A stretch of 64,000 bases of DNA from Dolomedes plantarius (GCA_907164885.2 OU015496.1:140216685-140280684), one strand, 5' to 3'; numbered from the stretch's first letter, positions 34,977 to 47,014 are shown. Translations and numbers: made by a program. The notes: a model not told the origin generated them from the letters alone.

Positions 34977-36433
34977 CCTTTTACATGCCACACTATGATC
35001 AAGGAATAAGGTACCATATTTTGCTGCGTAACTTTGGTCGATAACTTTCAGGAAGTCGGTCCAAGAGGTGTACTCCACTCATTCCTTTATTATATAATTT
35101 TGTAATGTAAGGTTAAGGAAAATCGACTTTTATTTTAGCTCGGACATATCTTTTTGCTCTTCCTAATGGTTCGTGAGTGATAAAATTTGATGTAATAGTT
35201 ACAACAAAACTATCGTTCCAATGGCACATATAAACTTCTCCATCGCATCGGTAATCAAACTCTCCACGTTGAAATTTCGATATTTCTTTTGCTGTTTTAA
35301 GAGAACATTGTCCCGTTCTGGAATCTCGCACTGTGCCGATTGTCTTAAAGCCTTTGTTAGATAAATCTCTCAGCAGACTGTACGATGTAAAAAAAGTTAT
35401 CGAAAAATATTTTGCGTTTCTCTGGATTGTCAATAAAAGATAATAGTTCGGAGACAACTTTTGATCCAAGTGGCAAATTTTCATTTTTCGAACTTTTTCT
35501 ACCGTAGATAGACATAGCATATGGATAACCATTTGCTGAGCAGATCATCCAAACTTTGAAACCAAAGCGAATTGGCTTTCCACGTATGAACACCTTAGCC
35601 GAACGATGCCCAGAACACGGAACCATGGATTCATCGATACTCATATTTTCATGAAAAAATCCAAATTGACGAAATTTTTTTCCAACCTCTTTATAAAAGG
35701 GAGAAATTTTTCCTAATTTATCGCCTGGTTCTAATTTACTATTATCAACAATGTGGAAATACTTTTTTAACATCCGAAATTTATTTCTGGGCATTGTATT
35801 GTTAACAATTAGGATATGCAAATCTTCCTGAGAGCTCCAATATGTATTTTCATCAGGTACTGAGTGGTAGCCACTAAACAACAGTAATCCAAGAAACTGC
35901 CGAATGTCATTTGCGTCGACGTCTAAAGAGTCTCCTTTTTGTAGGGCGTACAGCTTTGTAAGTTCGGCTGAATTTTCTACGTAATCAGACGGCAGAATCA
36001 CTGATTGACGGCAGAATCACTGATCACGTGTGATATCACTGCTTTTGTATATCGTTACATGCCAATGTTCCTTTTTTGGAACATTGCATTTTTACGCAGT
36101 CTTGAGGAAATATTTCTTGTTATTATTTTAATTTATTTTATTAACTCGTTAAACTTGTCCTTTGCAAGTACGAGGGGGAAATTTTTGGGTGGATTTGAAT
36201 TTTTAGGAATTTTATAGAATTTTTTTCTTACGCACTGTAAAAATTGTGAAAAAAGCTAATTTTTAGAAATTTTTCTACGCTAAAATATTCATATTTGAAA
36301 AAAAAAAGTCAAAAAATCAATCATGCCTTCTATAATATACGGTAATTTTTTCAAACTGACAGATATCACAGTTTATTTTTATAAAAAATATTAAAGATGG
36401 TGTTCCAAAAAAGGAACATTGGCATGTAAAAGG
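34977..36433 (-). mobile_element. piggyBac-like element, second copy
   Basis: Inverted termini CCTTTTACATGCCA and TGGCATGTAAAAGG are perfect over 14 bp and are flanked by TTAA on both sides (34973-34976 and 36434-36437). The length is about 1.46 kb. A palindrome with arms TGTTCC/GGAACA lies at the right end (36401-36418) and again internally (36066-36083). The transposase is truncated. Confidence 0.88.
35113..36001 (-). pseudogene. piggyBac transposase, core only, frameshifted
   Basis: Minus strand. The first frame (36001-35357) reads LQKGDSLDVDANDIRQFLG, PRNKFRMLKKYFH, NMSIDESMVP, the block around GKPIRFGFKVWMICSANGYP, and KIFFDNFF. These are conserved parts of the DDE_Tnp_1_7 (piggyBac) fold, with catalytic Asp in IDESM and DNFF. 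A frameshift near 35,390 moves to a second frame with SYSLLRDLSNKGFKTIGTVR, and ends IKVDFP at 35113. The acidic N-terminus and the Cys-rich C-terminus are absent. The remaining core is degenerate but well recognisable. Confidence 0.88.
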
Positions 36434-36766
36434 TTAATTTATTAAACGCTGATCACGTGATTTCTTTTTCTGTTACTTTAAATAAATTTATCTTCACATA
36501 ACAACGAAATAGGCAAAAAAATACTTTTTTTCTTGCTAATGCGGCAGACGATTGGACATTATTCAAAAAAATATTAAAATAATGTAAAAGATATGTTCCT
36601 CAAACTGTACTACATTAACTGTACTATATTCTTTAGTATGTCCTATGAGATTTAATTTGAATATTTTCTTCTACATTATTTTGTCTATAAAAATATCCCT
36701 TACGATTTTTTATTAATATATTTTTTTGTTTTTTTCACATCAATCGTATACATTGATCGTCGTATT

Positions 36767-36768
<2 letters not shown>

Positions 36769-36843
<75 letters not shown>
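36769..36843. repeat. (TA)n microsatellite
   Basis: About 75 bp of TA inside the nested Helitron fragment. The other Helitron copies have only a short AT-rich stretch there, so the tract expanded in this copy. Confidence 0.93.
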
Positions 36844-36847
<4 letters not shown>

Positions 36848-36889
36848 CATTAATTGCATACACTGACATTGTATTTAATTTCAATGTAC

Positions 36890-36944
36890 CGTTCGTTTAG
36901 GAACACCTCCTAAACGAACGTTTAGGAAGTGTTGGTTTATGGAA
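36890..36944. repeat. Overlapping pair of alternative hairpins
   Basis: CGTTCGTTTAGGA and TCCTAAACGAACG form a perfect 13-bp stem with the 5-base loop ACACC (36890-36920). The right arm can instead pair with the following TTTAGGAAGTGTT, using AACACCTCCTAAA, with one mismatch. The structure sits exactly where the nested Helitron loses homology, so it may be the end of another element. Confidence 0.8.
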
Positions 36945-37494
36945 TACTAAAAGTTTAAAATAGTGGCGCCATCTATTGAACATCTATGAATCGAGAATCG
37001 CATCCATCAAAAATTGTTCGTTATCCTAATTGTTAGCAATACAATGCCCAGAAATAAATTATTGATGAATGTTTGTTAACCAAAATCAATTTTAAAACTA
37101 AACACAGTATAAATAACATAGAAAAGATTTAGCCTTTATCATTGGAGCAATAAATCCTGGAAAGTGAAACATAAAATATATAAATTTATAATAAACCTAC
37201 CAAAATCCATTAAAAAACTAAACACAGTATAAATAGCATAGAAAAAAAAAGCATACAGAATGTTATACACATTAATAATATGAAAACCAATTAAAAATAT
37301 ATAAATGTATAATAAACTCCTCAGATTTCAGCTATATTCGGTCTTTCATCATAAAAAAGCTGAAAAAAATAAAATAAAAATATTTTTAAAAATAATAAAA
37401 TAAAATAAAAATAATAATTAAAAAATAATAAAATAAAAGCTAAAATAAAAAAGCCTTCATAAAAAGCTGAAAATACAGGTTTAGCAAAATTTGC

Positions 37495-37580
37495 AAAATC
37501 CCAGACTCGAACCCGAGTCTTACGGTGTACCAATTGAACAGTTTTAACGAACGCGCCACGATTATACACAACCCTGTTGA
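37495..37580 (-). other. tRNA-like module inside the Helitron
   Basis: On the minus strand, CGTGGCGCGTTCG could be an A-box-like segment. GACTCGGGTTCGAGTC follows as a near-perfect T-arm with the B-box GGTTCGAGTC. The acceptor stem cannot be closed convincingly. It is probably a tRNA-derived promoter carried by the Helitron. Confidence 0.45.
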
Positions 37581-38196
37581 GTAAAGTAAAAATTATACGC
37601 AATGCGTTTTTTGGAAAGTTGCTATGGGTTGGTGAATATACATACATTTATGGAGTAAGAGGAGTTTTAAATGAGAAATAAGTTAGCAGGATAGAAGCTT
37701 AGTCTTTAACTCTTCAATAGACACAAAGACATAAGCTAGGGGGGTTGCAGTAGCGATTAAAAAAGATCGTGACACTTAGCGTGGTTGATTCGAATTTTCC
37801 ATCGCGTGTGAGAGTGTCAATATGCCGTTGGATCCGATTTATTTTAGAGTATAAAATCTGACTTGAAAGATTATTATTTTCATTTATTATTCTGGTTTAA
37901 TATATAACTTGAAACTTTTTGATTTTATTTATTTTTATCTTTTCGCTCGCTGTTTGCCAGCTAACCCTAACGTGGACGCCATATTCAGAGGGGTGATTCC
38001 ACAAAGTGTAACAGCTTACAAATTGTTGGTTTTTTATTAATTAAAAATCAACGGTAATTAATTTAGATTTTTGAATTTCTTCAGACCCTCGGCTGTTTTT
38101 AAAGACGCCTGTATGTAAAATTTCACGATCGTTGCTCCTAAACTGTGGATTTCTATACAATTACAGAGATACAAACATTCATTTTTATATATTAGA

Positions 38197-40189
38197 TTGC
38201 TTTAGGATATTGCTTATAAATATTCTACACTAATTCCGCAGTCACCACAATTTGAATTATTTTAAAGTTACTTGTATAACTGGCACTATATGTATTACTG
38301 CTAGTACTAAATTCAACCAATGGCGGTTCATGACTGGAACCCCCCCCCCCCCCCATACACTCTTCCAACAGAATTTTTTTTCTTAATTGAGTTAATATTT
38401 TTACCAGTTTTATTTTAAAATATAATGTATTCAACATGTTGCAAAATTTTAACAATAACTACATTTTGTTTATTTTTATTGACTCGAGACCTGCATTTTC
38501 TGCAGATTCCGCTGAAGGATTTTTGCTTTACGAGGGTGGCAAGAAAACATTTTACAATTGCTTACTATGTTAATAATATATTATCATGCATCAAACAAAT
38601 AAAACCGTCAACATTAAATGTCCGGTGAAAAAATTTATGGTCTGAGTCAGTTCAAGCCGGAAATCTAATAGTAGAACCAGCAAAACATAGAATTGATGCG
38701 ATGGAACTTGCGAAGTTTCTGATAGGAGAGGTTTTGACGATATGAATCCTTAATCTATCCAAGAATCAATGGTAGAAGAAGATACTAGTGGAGCAAATTT
38801 GGGATCTATGTCATCTAAGATAAACTAAATCATTCTAGAGGACGATAACATAGATGGAAACATTAAAGATCAAACTTTTATACCGAAGAACACACAGGAA
38901 GGCATAAACTTAGCCGAACAAATGGAGTTTTATTTTCAAAATGCAGATCCTTCCACTGAAACAAGCTCAAAATTTAAGAGAGTACCTCCCTTAATGATTA
39001 GCTCGCTAAAACGAAATTTATAAAGATCTCTCAGACAATATAACCGTCAGTCGTGGCTGCTGTTCGATTAAATCGTGCACGGTTAACAGTTGTTTCCACA
39101 AGCTGCTAGGTAGCACTGTCACGTCACCGCATTCTGAGCTCTTGACCTCCTTTGACATAGCACTCAAAGCTTCCAGACCCAACGGGGAGTTCGAGCGTGG
39201 GAGTCGATCTGACTCTCTCTCTGAGAGTCAGGTAGAGAGAGATGGGCGAACACCATGCTCTTCGGATGTATTCTTCTGAAGACAACTCCAGTACAGTCTG
39301 ATCAAGCTGTCCAGGTCAAATTCGGAGGCAACCCAAATAAGAGTGTGATCTAGAGTGGGATCTGTCGCGTTAAAACAGAATAGCAATCTGTCTGATGTCC
39401 TCGAAGTTTATGTATATGGGCTTCACAACTATTCCAAAAAAAAGGATAGGTTCAGGATGACTCAAATACAGTTTCTTTACTAATTTACAGTCTCTCAGCG
39501 TCAATAACCAACAAGCTTCTTTTTAAAGATGATATCACAATTGACTTATAAAATTAATACTGCAAAGCATTCATCATGCCTGAACTTCTCAAGTAACACT
39601 AATCACTCGCATCCAAACCAGTTGTTTATTGCAGCATCCAAAACCATTAACATGGGAGGTCTCTTACCACTGGATCGTCTGCCCATTGTAGGTTTAACTC
39701 ACTCCTCGCGCTCTTGAGCCGCTTGCCCTCTCGCCTCTAGGAAACTTTTTCCTACTCTCGCCTCCACTTGCAGCGTCTGCTCCAATCTCCCGCTGTCTGA
39801 CGTCGTAACGTTCGAACATCACTAGTTCAACTCTTTCCCTCTGGTGGTCTGTAGTGGCGTTCGTCGTTCTGTGACGCGATCCACGTTTTTGCTCCCTTAC
39901 GTAAAATAGTTGTAAATAAGGTTTAGAAATTCACTTTTCCGTAAACAGCATGTACATTTTAGATGCTTTTTGCGCCTTTAACTGACTGCAGAACGTTACA
40001 GAAACAAAGAGTAATATTTTGAAAGAAATCGTGCAGAATGTGGTAAAACTGCCCGATATACCTACTATTCAAACATAATTGAAAGTGTATTTCAAAATTT
40101 AAGATAATTAAAATAATATAAGTTAAAAAACTAAATAAGGAACTTCATAGTGTTTAAAATTTTCTTGAGAAATTGTTTTTAATTTCTAG
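38197..40189. other. Intron sequence, unclassified repeats
   Basis: Contains a poly-C run (38341-38354) and a perfect palindrome GACTCTCTCTCTGAGAGTC at about 39,210. The stretch at 39,050-39,900 has the balanced composition of an LTR or UTR, but neither ends nor coding parts were identified. A decayed region around 38,640-39,000 shows broken open frames without a recognisable domain. Confidence 0.4.
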
Positions 40190-40298
40190 GTCTGTATTCG
40201 GAGATTTCTTCCCAGAGTTGAAACCAATTTATAAAACTCTGGCTAAAGTCTTCTTCTCTCTCGGAAACAAATTAGAAGGATTCTATTATTTGGATAAG
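40190..40298 (+). CDS. SMYD-like gene, exon g
   Basis: Acceptor TTAATTTCTAG ending at 40189; donor GTACTG at 40299. Phase 2 in, phase 0 out. The peptide reads VSVFGDFFPELKPIYKTLAK and then VFFSLGNKLEGFYYLDK. It fits the last TPR-like helices of SMYD proteins, which have an F-P...P then GKL-LH-G pattern. The conserved pattern of helix faces and the perfect phase with exons f and h support it. Confidence 0.68.
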
Positions 40299-41910
40299 GT
40301 ACTGTTTTTTATAAGTTAAAAAAAATCGTTACAGATTATTCATACTACTATCAAATTTTCATCTTTTCTCTAGTATTACAGTGCAATTTTCATCCATCCA
40401 TCAGCGTTGTACATCAACTTTAATTCTTTACTATGTTTAGCGTACCAATTCACACTTAAATAAACTACATGAGACTCTTAAAAATCCTATTTTCTAAGGT
40501 AAAAGATAATAAGCTAAACATCTGAAAAATCCTTGACTATAAAAAAAAAACACTTTTATGTTATTTTTTATTTAAGAAAAAGTATAATTATCCTACGGCT
40601 TTTCAGAAATACTCTGTATCATAACGTTATTAAGATATGTTAACGTGGATTGTTATTCTTTATTTTCGGGTACCGTTTCGGAAAAGTAAGAATTTGCATT
40701 GCTGATCTTCCCTAAATGCTTGAGAAGGATTTAGCTCTAGTACTGAAGAGGAGAAAGAAATGGTATTTTTTATAGTTTAGGGTTCTCTAAAGAATTCTTA
40801 CACACTAAACTTCTAATTCCTTATTTGATTGTTTATAACACTTCCTTGTCTGTAAAGAACACAAATATACCTACCAACCCTGCCTTTCCAGAAAACTGGG
40901 TGGAGTCTTTTTAACAAATGAAAATATTATCACCTGAAAAGTCGCGATATTCGAGATATTGAATCTCCATTATGTGTTTCGAGCGTCGACTAGCACTTTC
41001 AAATTAGCCTGGTGCATTCATGGCGAACCTATGGTACGCGTGCCAAAACTTGAACACATATTTTTGCTGACATCCTAGCGACTGATTTTTGAGAAAGTTA
41101 AAATTGAAGACCTTGAAATGCAATTAAAAGGTTACCAATACTGTGGTATATTGATAAAAAAAAATTTTCGGTTTTAGATATGATTGGAAACTATTAAAAT
41201 TGAGCACATATTGGACATAAGCAACAAAAATGCTGAAAGTGAAATTGTGAATACTTAGCATTCAGACCTGAATATTTTATTTGCTTCTAAACACTACCAA
41301 TGTTTGTGTCGAGAGTATTTTTCTTATATGCATGGGAATTTTTATCCACTGAAATGAGCTTCTTAAATCAGGCCTACACAACTTGAAATGTGAGGAATAT
41401 TACTTTAAGGAAATCTAGTACGGGACGCAAGAAAATAGTATAGATTGAAAAGCGAAAAATATTTTAACAAAATATAAATCATTGATCGTTTTAAAAATTA
41501 AATGAAAATTAATACTTATTTCTCAGATATTCCTTTTGTAATATTATAAATTCAAAAATAATGTTCCGTTTATTTAAATTTTATGATATGCGTCTTCACA
41601 AAAGCCTTGTGGTCCAAAGAGTTAGTTCTGACGGGCCGCTTATTGTGCAGGATTGCCTTAAAACATTATTTCAGAGATAAATGAACTGATGCATTTAGTT
41701 AGGCAAGTGTTTTTATCTAAAAGACTAAATGTGACCCTAGTATAAAATATTTTACAACAAATGTCCCAAAAAGAATTCCCCTAATGAACAGTTAACTTTT
41801 ATTTTCTAGTATTTATTTTATACAATTTCTGTTAATAATAATCTAAATTTTTTTAAAATTTAAAGTGATCCTTTACCCAAAGTTTGTCTGTGCTATTAAT
41901 AAATAATCTA
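40299..41910. other. Intron sequence; possible hAT end
   Basis: Mostly unclassified. Around 41,020-41,050 the phrase TGGCGAACCTATGGTACGCG followed by TGCC recalls the termini of ZBED-type hAT elements, but no partner end was found. Confidence 0.35.
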
Positions 41911-43316
41911 CACTGCTGGCCACTGTAAATGCAACACCCTGAAGGAAATATGCAAATAACATGAAATTTACAACATGCATTAGCGGAGGTGAGATATGCA
42001 AATGATTAGAATTTCAGCGCAGACGCACATCACGCGCGCCTGTGGCGCCACTTCAAAGCGCTATTTAAGGCTTGGAGATTTCGACGATTTCAAGTTCAGC
42101 AATTGTGTTTTTCTTGTGGTTTTTTCAAAAAAAACGATCAATTATGCCTCGTCGAAAACAGCGATCATCTTTTGATCAAGTATCCGAGTTCGACAGAGGA
42201 AGGATAGTGGCCTACCGAGATTGTGGATTATCTTTCAGGGAAATCGGTAGTCGTGTTGGACGAAACCAAACAGCTGTAATGCGGATATGCGATCGTTGGA
42301 TGCAGGAGGGTACGACGGACCGGCATGTTCGATCGCATCCACCTCAGCGCACCACCTCACGTGATGACAGGCAATTTGTGCGCATGGCAGTGACGGATCG
42401 CTCAGTCACATCACGAACCATAGCACAGCACATGCAGTCTGTAACGCATCATCCAGTGTCTGCGCGTACCATTCGACACCGTTTACAGAAGAGTGGTCTG
42501 TCCGCAAGATGTTTATTGCTTTGTCTACCCTTGACGCAAAACCACAGACGTCTCCGCCGCCAATGGTGCGATGACAGAAGGATGTGGACGGCAGAATGGA
42601 ATGAAATTGTCTTTACTGACGAGTCACGCTTCTGTCTGCAACACCACGATGGTGCATTCGTCTGGAGACACCGTGAAGAGAGGATGCTGAACAGCTGCGT
42701 TATGCACAGCCACACTGGTCCTGCACCGGGTATTATGGTATGGGGCGGTATTGGATATCACTCTCGCACACCTCTAGTACGCATTGCCGGTACTTTAAAC
42801 AGCCAGCGCTACATCTCCGAGGTGTTGGAGTCAGTTTCCTTCCTCACCTTCAGGGCTTACCCACAGCCATATTTCAACAGGATAATGCGCGACCACACGT
42901 GGCACGCATTGTCCAACGGTTCTTCGTCAATCGCCAGATTGAATTGCTTCCCTGGCCGCCTCGCTCTCCGGATCTTTCGCCGATAGAAAACATGTGGTCC
43001 ATGGTTGCTCTACGATTGACCCAGATTCCATCCCCAGCTGCCACATCAGACCAACTTTGGCAACGTGTGGAAGCTGCTTGGTCTGCTGTACCCCAAGAAC
43101 TCATCCAAAGTCTCTTTGAATCAATGCCGAGGCGTGTGGCAGCGGTGATCTCCAACAATGGAGGCTACTCTGGCAACTGATTTTGGCACGAACCAGACCT
43201 CACAGAAGTCTATAAATTTAATCATTTGATACTTGGTCAACATGTTATCTACAAAATAAATTTTGTTGTGATATCTCTTGTCTTTCTTGGTGTTGTAATT
43301 TGGGTGGCCAGCAGTG
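41911..43316 (+). mobile_element. Tc1-like element, family A copy 3
   Basis: 1,406 bp with termini CACTGCTGGCCACTG and GTGGCCAGCAGTG, and TA on both sides (41909-41910 and 43317-43318). It matches copy 2 along its length with scattered substitutions and small indels. Confidence 0.95.
42144..43180 (+). pseudogene. Tc1 family A transposase, frameshifted
   Basis: Starts at ATG 42144 (MPRRKQRSSFDQ). A three-base deletion changes DGRIRVWRH to DGAFVWRH. A frameshift near 42,830 (VLES then SFLTF instead of VLEPFVLPYLQG) breaks the frame between the first and second catalytic Asp. The second frame carries FQQDNARPH and SPDLSPIENMW and ends NNGGYSGN at 43180. All three catalytic acids are still encoded, in two frames. 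Confidence 0.92.
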
Positions 43317-43874
43317 TAGTACGTCAACACCCGATAGCGTTATTGCTTTTAAATTGTTAAGTTCGTGCACCTTAAAATGCTCGCAACCCTGGACTACGAA
43401 AGCAAGAGTAGAAACAAAATTTTACAAGGTTTTAGTTGGACTGATAAATGCTATGTATTTTTGAGCTTGCCAACATTTTTCTCATAAGCTAACAGCATTG
43501 AGTCATTACGTTTGGTATTTGGCACTGGTATTATATTGGATCAATAAACAATATCCTTTACACATTTTAACGGCCAAAGTAAATAGTTTTGTATGCATCC
43601 AACTTAGATTATTTTCTCTTAATAACCCCTGAAAACGGATACAGAGACAATTGCGAAAATTTTTTTCTGTTACATTCGTTTTTTCTGAGTTAATTTTTTT
43701 TAAATTAAAAAAAAAGTAATTTCTCTTAAGATTTCTTTTCCTTTTGGTATAGAATGTTTCGCTCTCACCTGATTTAGAAGAGCTGTTTTAATCTTTATTT
43801 GTCTAAATATTATCTGTTAATTTTTAATTTGTATAATTTATGAAAAGTTTCTATTATAATTTATCTTATTACAG

Positions 43875-43904
43875 ATGAAGGCCTTTCAGGAATTTGACCT
43901 GTAG
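43875..43904 (+). CDS. SMYD-like gene, last coding exon h
   Basis: Acceptor TCTTATTACAG ending at 43874, with a strong pyrimidine tract. In phase with exon g it adds MKAFQEFDL and TAG at 43902-43904. The very short coding part is supported by the exact phase fit and by the poly(A) signal downstream. Confidence 0.62.
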   Translation: MKAFQEFDL

Positions 43905-44094
43905 TGAATCACACACGATTCGGTTGATTTATTTTCATCTCCATTGTGAAATTCCTTTTTATGATATTTTATACGTTTTTACTTTGTAATTTACATGTTT
44001 TTATGGACAACTTTTATATTTTTCATGAAAAAAACCTTGATTATACATTTGTAAAATGTATTTTGTATGATTTGAAGACATTTTTATTTTTATG

Positions 44095-44100
44095 AATAAA
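44095..44100 (+). promoter_or_regulatory. Poly(A) signal of the SMYD-like gene
   Basis: AATAAA lies 191 bases after the stop codon in an AT-rich 3' UTR. This is a normal distance for the end of an arthropod transcript. Confidence 0.6.
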
Positions 44101-44457
44101 ATATGACAAACATATGACTGCAGATTCTTCTTGTACAAACCCTTGAAAGTGGTTTGCATATCTTATATATAAAGCAGAAACGGGAAATGGGTCGTATGTG
44201 TATGTGCGTGTGAGTCACAAAACCTCAAGAACCGGGAGCCCTACCTTGATGAAATTTACACGGTTTAATGTGCTTGGAAAACCATGATGAATGTGATTAT
44301 TTTCATCCAGGTACGACGTTCTATTCCCGAATTATGTTAGAACAAGTTTGCGCGGTATCAACGGATATTTTTGTTCAAAGCCATTGTAACATTTCATTGT
44401 TGCCAATTAAATTATAACATTTGCGTAAAAATAAATAGACATAAATTAAAAACGTGA
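44101..44457. other. Possible second Helitron-type 5' end
   Basis: At about 44,160 TCTTATATATAAAGCAG and the phrase GGTCGTATGTGTATGTGCG look like another Helitron-type 5' end. No 3' terminus was found before the next Helitron. Confidence 0.3.
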
Positions 44458-45222
44458 TCTATATATATAAAACAGTTCCGTAACTGACTGACTGACTGAC
44501 AGATAACGCACAGACAAAACTTCTGGACCTAAAGGGCTGAAATTTCGCATGGCGATTCTACGTACTTATAGTGTAGGGGTGCACTAAGAAAGATTTTTGA
44601 AAAATTCTTCTTAGATTTTTTTAAAATTCAATTTTTAAGCTGTTTTTGTAACACTCTTTAAAGTTTTCATTTAAAATGATAATCTGACAGTTTTAAAATT
44701 TATATCATGAGAAAGATCATAAAAATTTCTTTAAAATAAAATCTTTTTGGAACCTCCATTTTCTGATTTTTGGTGAATTTTTAAAGTTTAATTTTTAGAA
44801 TTTAATTTGTTAAATGCTGATCACGTGGTTTATTTTCTTATTTTGATCATTTAAACTAATTTTGCGTCACGTGCATAACAACGAAATAGACAAAAAAAAA
44901 TTTTCTTGCTAATGTGGCAGACGATTGGACATTATCTAAAAAATATTAAAATACAGTAAAAGAAATGTTCCACAAACTGTTCTATATTCTTTAGTATGTT
45001 CTATTAGATTTAATTTCAATATTTTCTTCTACATTATTTTGTCTTTAAAAATATCCGTTACGATTTTTTTATAAATAAAACTTTTTTTTAATTAATTGAA
45101 TACATTGACCGTTGTATTTATTATAAATATATTTTTTTGTGGTTTTTTGGCATTAACTGCATACGTTGACCGTTGTATTTAATTTGAATGTACTCCGTAG
45201 CGAAGCACGGTTATTCAGCTAG
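44458..45222 (+). mobile_element. Complete small non-autonomous Helitron
   Basis: Starts TCTATATATATAAAACAG at 44458 after A, and ends with the bulged hairpin CCGTAGCGAAGCACGG, then TTATTCAG and CTAG at 45219-45222 before T. All Helitron signatures fit: TC, 3' hairpin about 10 bases before CTAG, A/T target, no target duplication, no inverted repeats. The 765-bp body has no ORF. Fragments of the same family are at 7085-7540 and 34616-36889. Confidence 0.8.
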
Positions 45223-45981
45223 TTTTAGATAAGTAATATATTTTATACTAGAGGGAATCATATAGAATACTTCTTTATAAACATTAATTATAAATATGTG
45301 AAAACTCAAATTTCGAAAAGAGTTAGAAGTTTTAATAGCAATAAACTTCCCCCTTTAAAAAAGTAAACGATTAGTAGGCACATTTATGAGGTTAGTAAAT
45401 TTGTCACTGAAATCACGAGAGGGGGAAGTATATTCAGTCATTGTGGCAACACACTTATATTAGTACCAAGTCTTGGTACTAAAATAGTTGGGTAACCTTC
45501 ATGGTATTTAGACAATAAGAGGGAAAAATTGAGCAGTCATACATGTTTAAAGAGATATCATAGATTTAAAGTGTTACATGAAACAAGACATTCAAGGAGA
45601 ATTTAATTGGAAAATATGTAGTTCTAAGGCCGAGTCGGACAGATTATTTTCATCTTTCAACCATATAAAATTCTCGAGAAAAGAGAGGATAGTGAACACA
45701 TCAGCCACATCTATATGTATACTCCAGACGGGGACGGCCCGGCCATTGTTATCTAACAAACATAGAAAACTCACGATAGAAAAGAGAGTATGTTGAAGAA
45801 GTCAGCCTCACATTGAAATATACAGTGAAATTTCTCTAGCAATCCTCTAAACAGACATATTTGGTTCAGAAACAATTAAAGACCCCATAGAGTTAATGTT
45901 ATGGAAGAAACTCTTTTACCGCGGTCACCCCTCAAACAGCCACTTTTTTCGGAACCATTACTGGTCATCATAGATAAGTTT

Positions 45982-46015
<34 letters not shown>

Positions 46016-46385
46016 AATTCCTTTGCTGTTTAATTTTGTTTTACTTATTCGTGATGCAGTTGTGGCTGGAGGCTGGGAAAGATAACACCTCAGTTCATAA
46101 TTAAGTATTTTATTAACTTCAAATTCTAAAGAACTCCAGCTCAATTAATGGCTATTCCGCCATTTTTCTCAACCTCTCACCCCACAACACACGTCTTCTC
46201 AGCAACGCGTTTTCCCAGGCTCTGAGTTTAAATTTTGTATCCCCATAGCAGTAAAATAACTATTATATAAAACATCGCGTGATCTACTGACGTAACTTAC
46301 TTTTAACTCCGAAAGTGATTTGACTGGTGCTGCCATCTATTTTTTTAAAATTATTGGATCCCAGTTAATATACCTTCAAGTCGTG

Positions 46386-46388
<3 letters not shown>
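45223..46388. other. Nothing recognised; short microsatellites
   Basis: Contains a (CA)n(TA)n tract at 45982-46014. The short ORFs show no domain. The stretch at 46,100-46,380 may be repeat-derived, but no family could be named. Confidence 0.4.

Positions 46389-46423
<35 letters not shown>
46389..46423. repeat. (TA)n microsatellite
   Basis: TA run that abuts the left terminus of the element at 46424. Confidence 0.93.
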
Positions 46424-46425
<2 letters not shown>

Positions 46426-47006
46426 GGGTGGGCAAAAAGTCCGTATAAACTTTAAAAATTCATAAAAGCCGGAAAAATAACCAAAATAAAAAAAGGTTTG
46501 CAGGGTTAGCATCGCTAGGTCACGAGATTTTTATTTTTTTTTTTGAGACAGGAAAAAAATCTCAAAATACAGCCGACAGTTGACACAAGTCAAAGAAAAG
46601 ATAAGCAAATAACGAAAATAATGCTTCTAAATCGTTTATTACAGCAGTAGGTGTTCCACATGACCCCACCACAGGGGATAAGGTATTGCAGGCTAGTCAC
46701 AAATTCAACAACGGCAGAGTGCAGCAGGTCCGAATGTATACATGACACATCTCGGCGGATTGCGGAACAACGGTAAACTGGTTGTGGATTAGGAGCGCAC
46801 GTTCTTATAACCGTCTCATTTGCATATTTCCACAGAATTCGGTCGTACCAATACTAGCTGTCGTCTCTTTTTGGAGTTATTTTTTTTCCTGTCTCAAAAA
46901 AATCCTGTGACCTAGCGATGCTAACACTGCAAACCTTTTTTTATTTCCGTTATTTTTCCGGTTTTTATGAATTTTTAAAGTTTATACGGACTTTTTGCCC
47001 ACCCGG
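46424..47006. mobile_element. TIR element with long inverted repeats, non-autonomous
   Basis: A 583-bp element with inverted arms of about 130 bp: CCGGGTGGGCAAAAAGTCCG at the left and its exact complement at the right. Inner parts of the arms include the AGCATCGCTAGGTCAC block with small differences. TA on both sides fits a Tc1/mariner-like mobiliser. The central 300 bp has no open frame and may be the decayed end of a transposase gene. Confidence 0.8.
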
Positions 47007-47014
47007 TATATATA

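Larger units (their letters stand above)
34616..36889 (+). mobile_element. Nested Helitron fragment, 3' end replaced
   Basis: Starts TATATATAAAACAGTTCCGT and the CTGACTGACTGA repeats, as in the copy at 44458-45222, and follows it to the phrase TTTAATTTCAATGTAC near 36888. There the other copy has the CCGTAGCGAAGCACGG hairpin and CTAG end; this copy instead enters a different hairpin (36890-36920). It is interrupted by the piggyBac element (34977-36433). Confidence 0.65.
33343..38196 (-). mobile_element. Helitron-like element with nested insertions
   Basis: On the minus strand it starts TCTAATATATAAAAATGAAT at 38196 and ends with the hairpin CCCGGGCAATGCCGGG, then TACTTCAGCTAG, at 33343. Both ends fit Helitron rules: TC start, subterminal hairpin, CTRR end, insertion between A and T (A before, T after on the minus strand). 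No Rep/helicase ORF is visible, so the element is non-autonomous or decayed. Inside are a truncated second Helitron, a piggyBac and a tRNA-like module. Confidence 0.7.
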
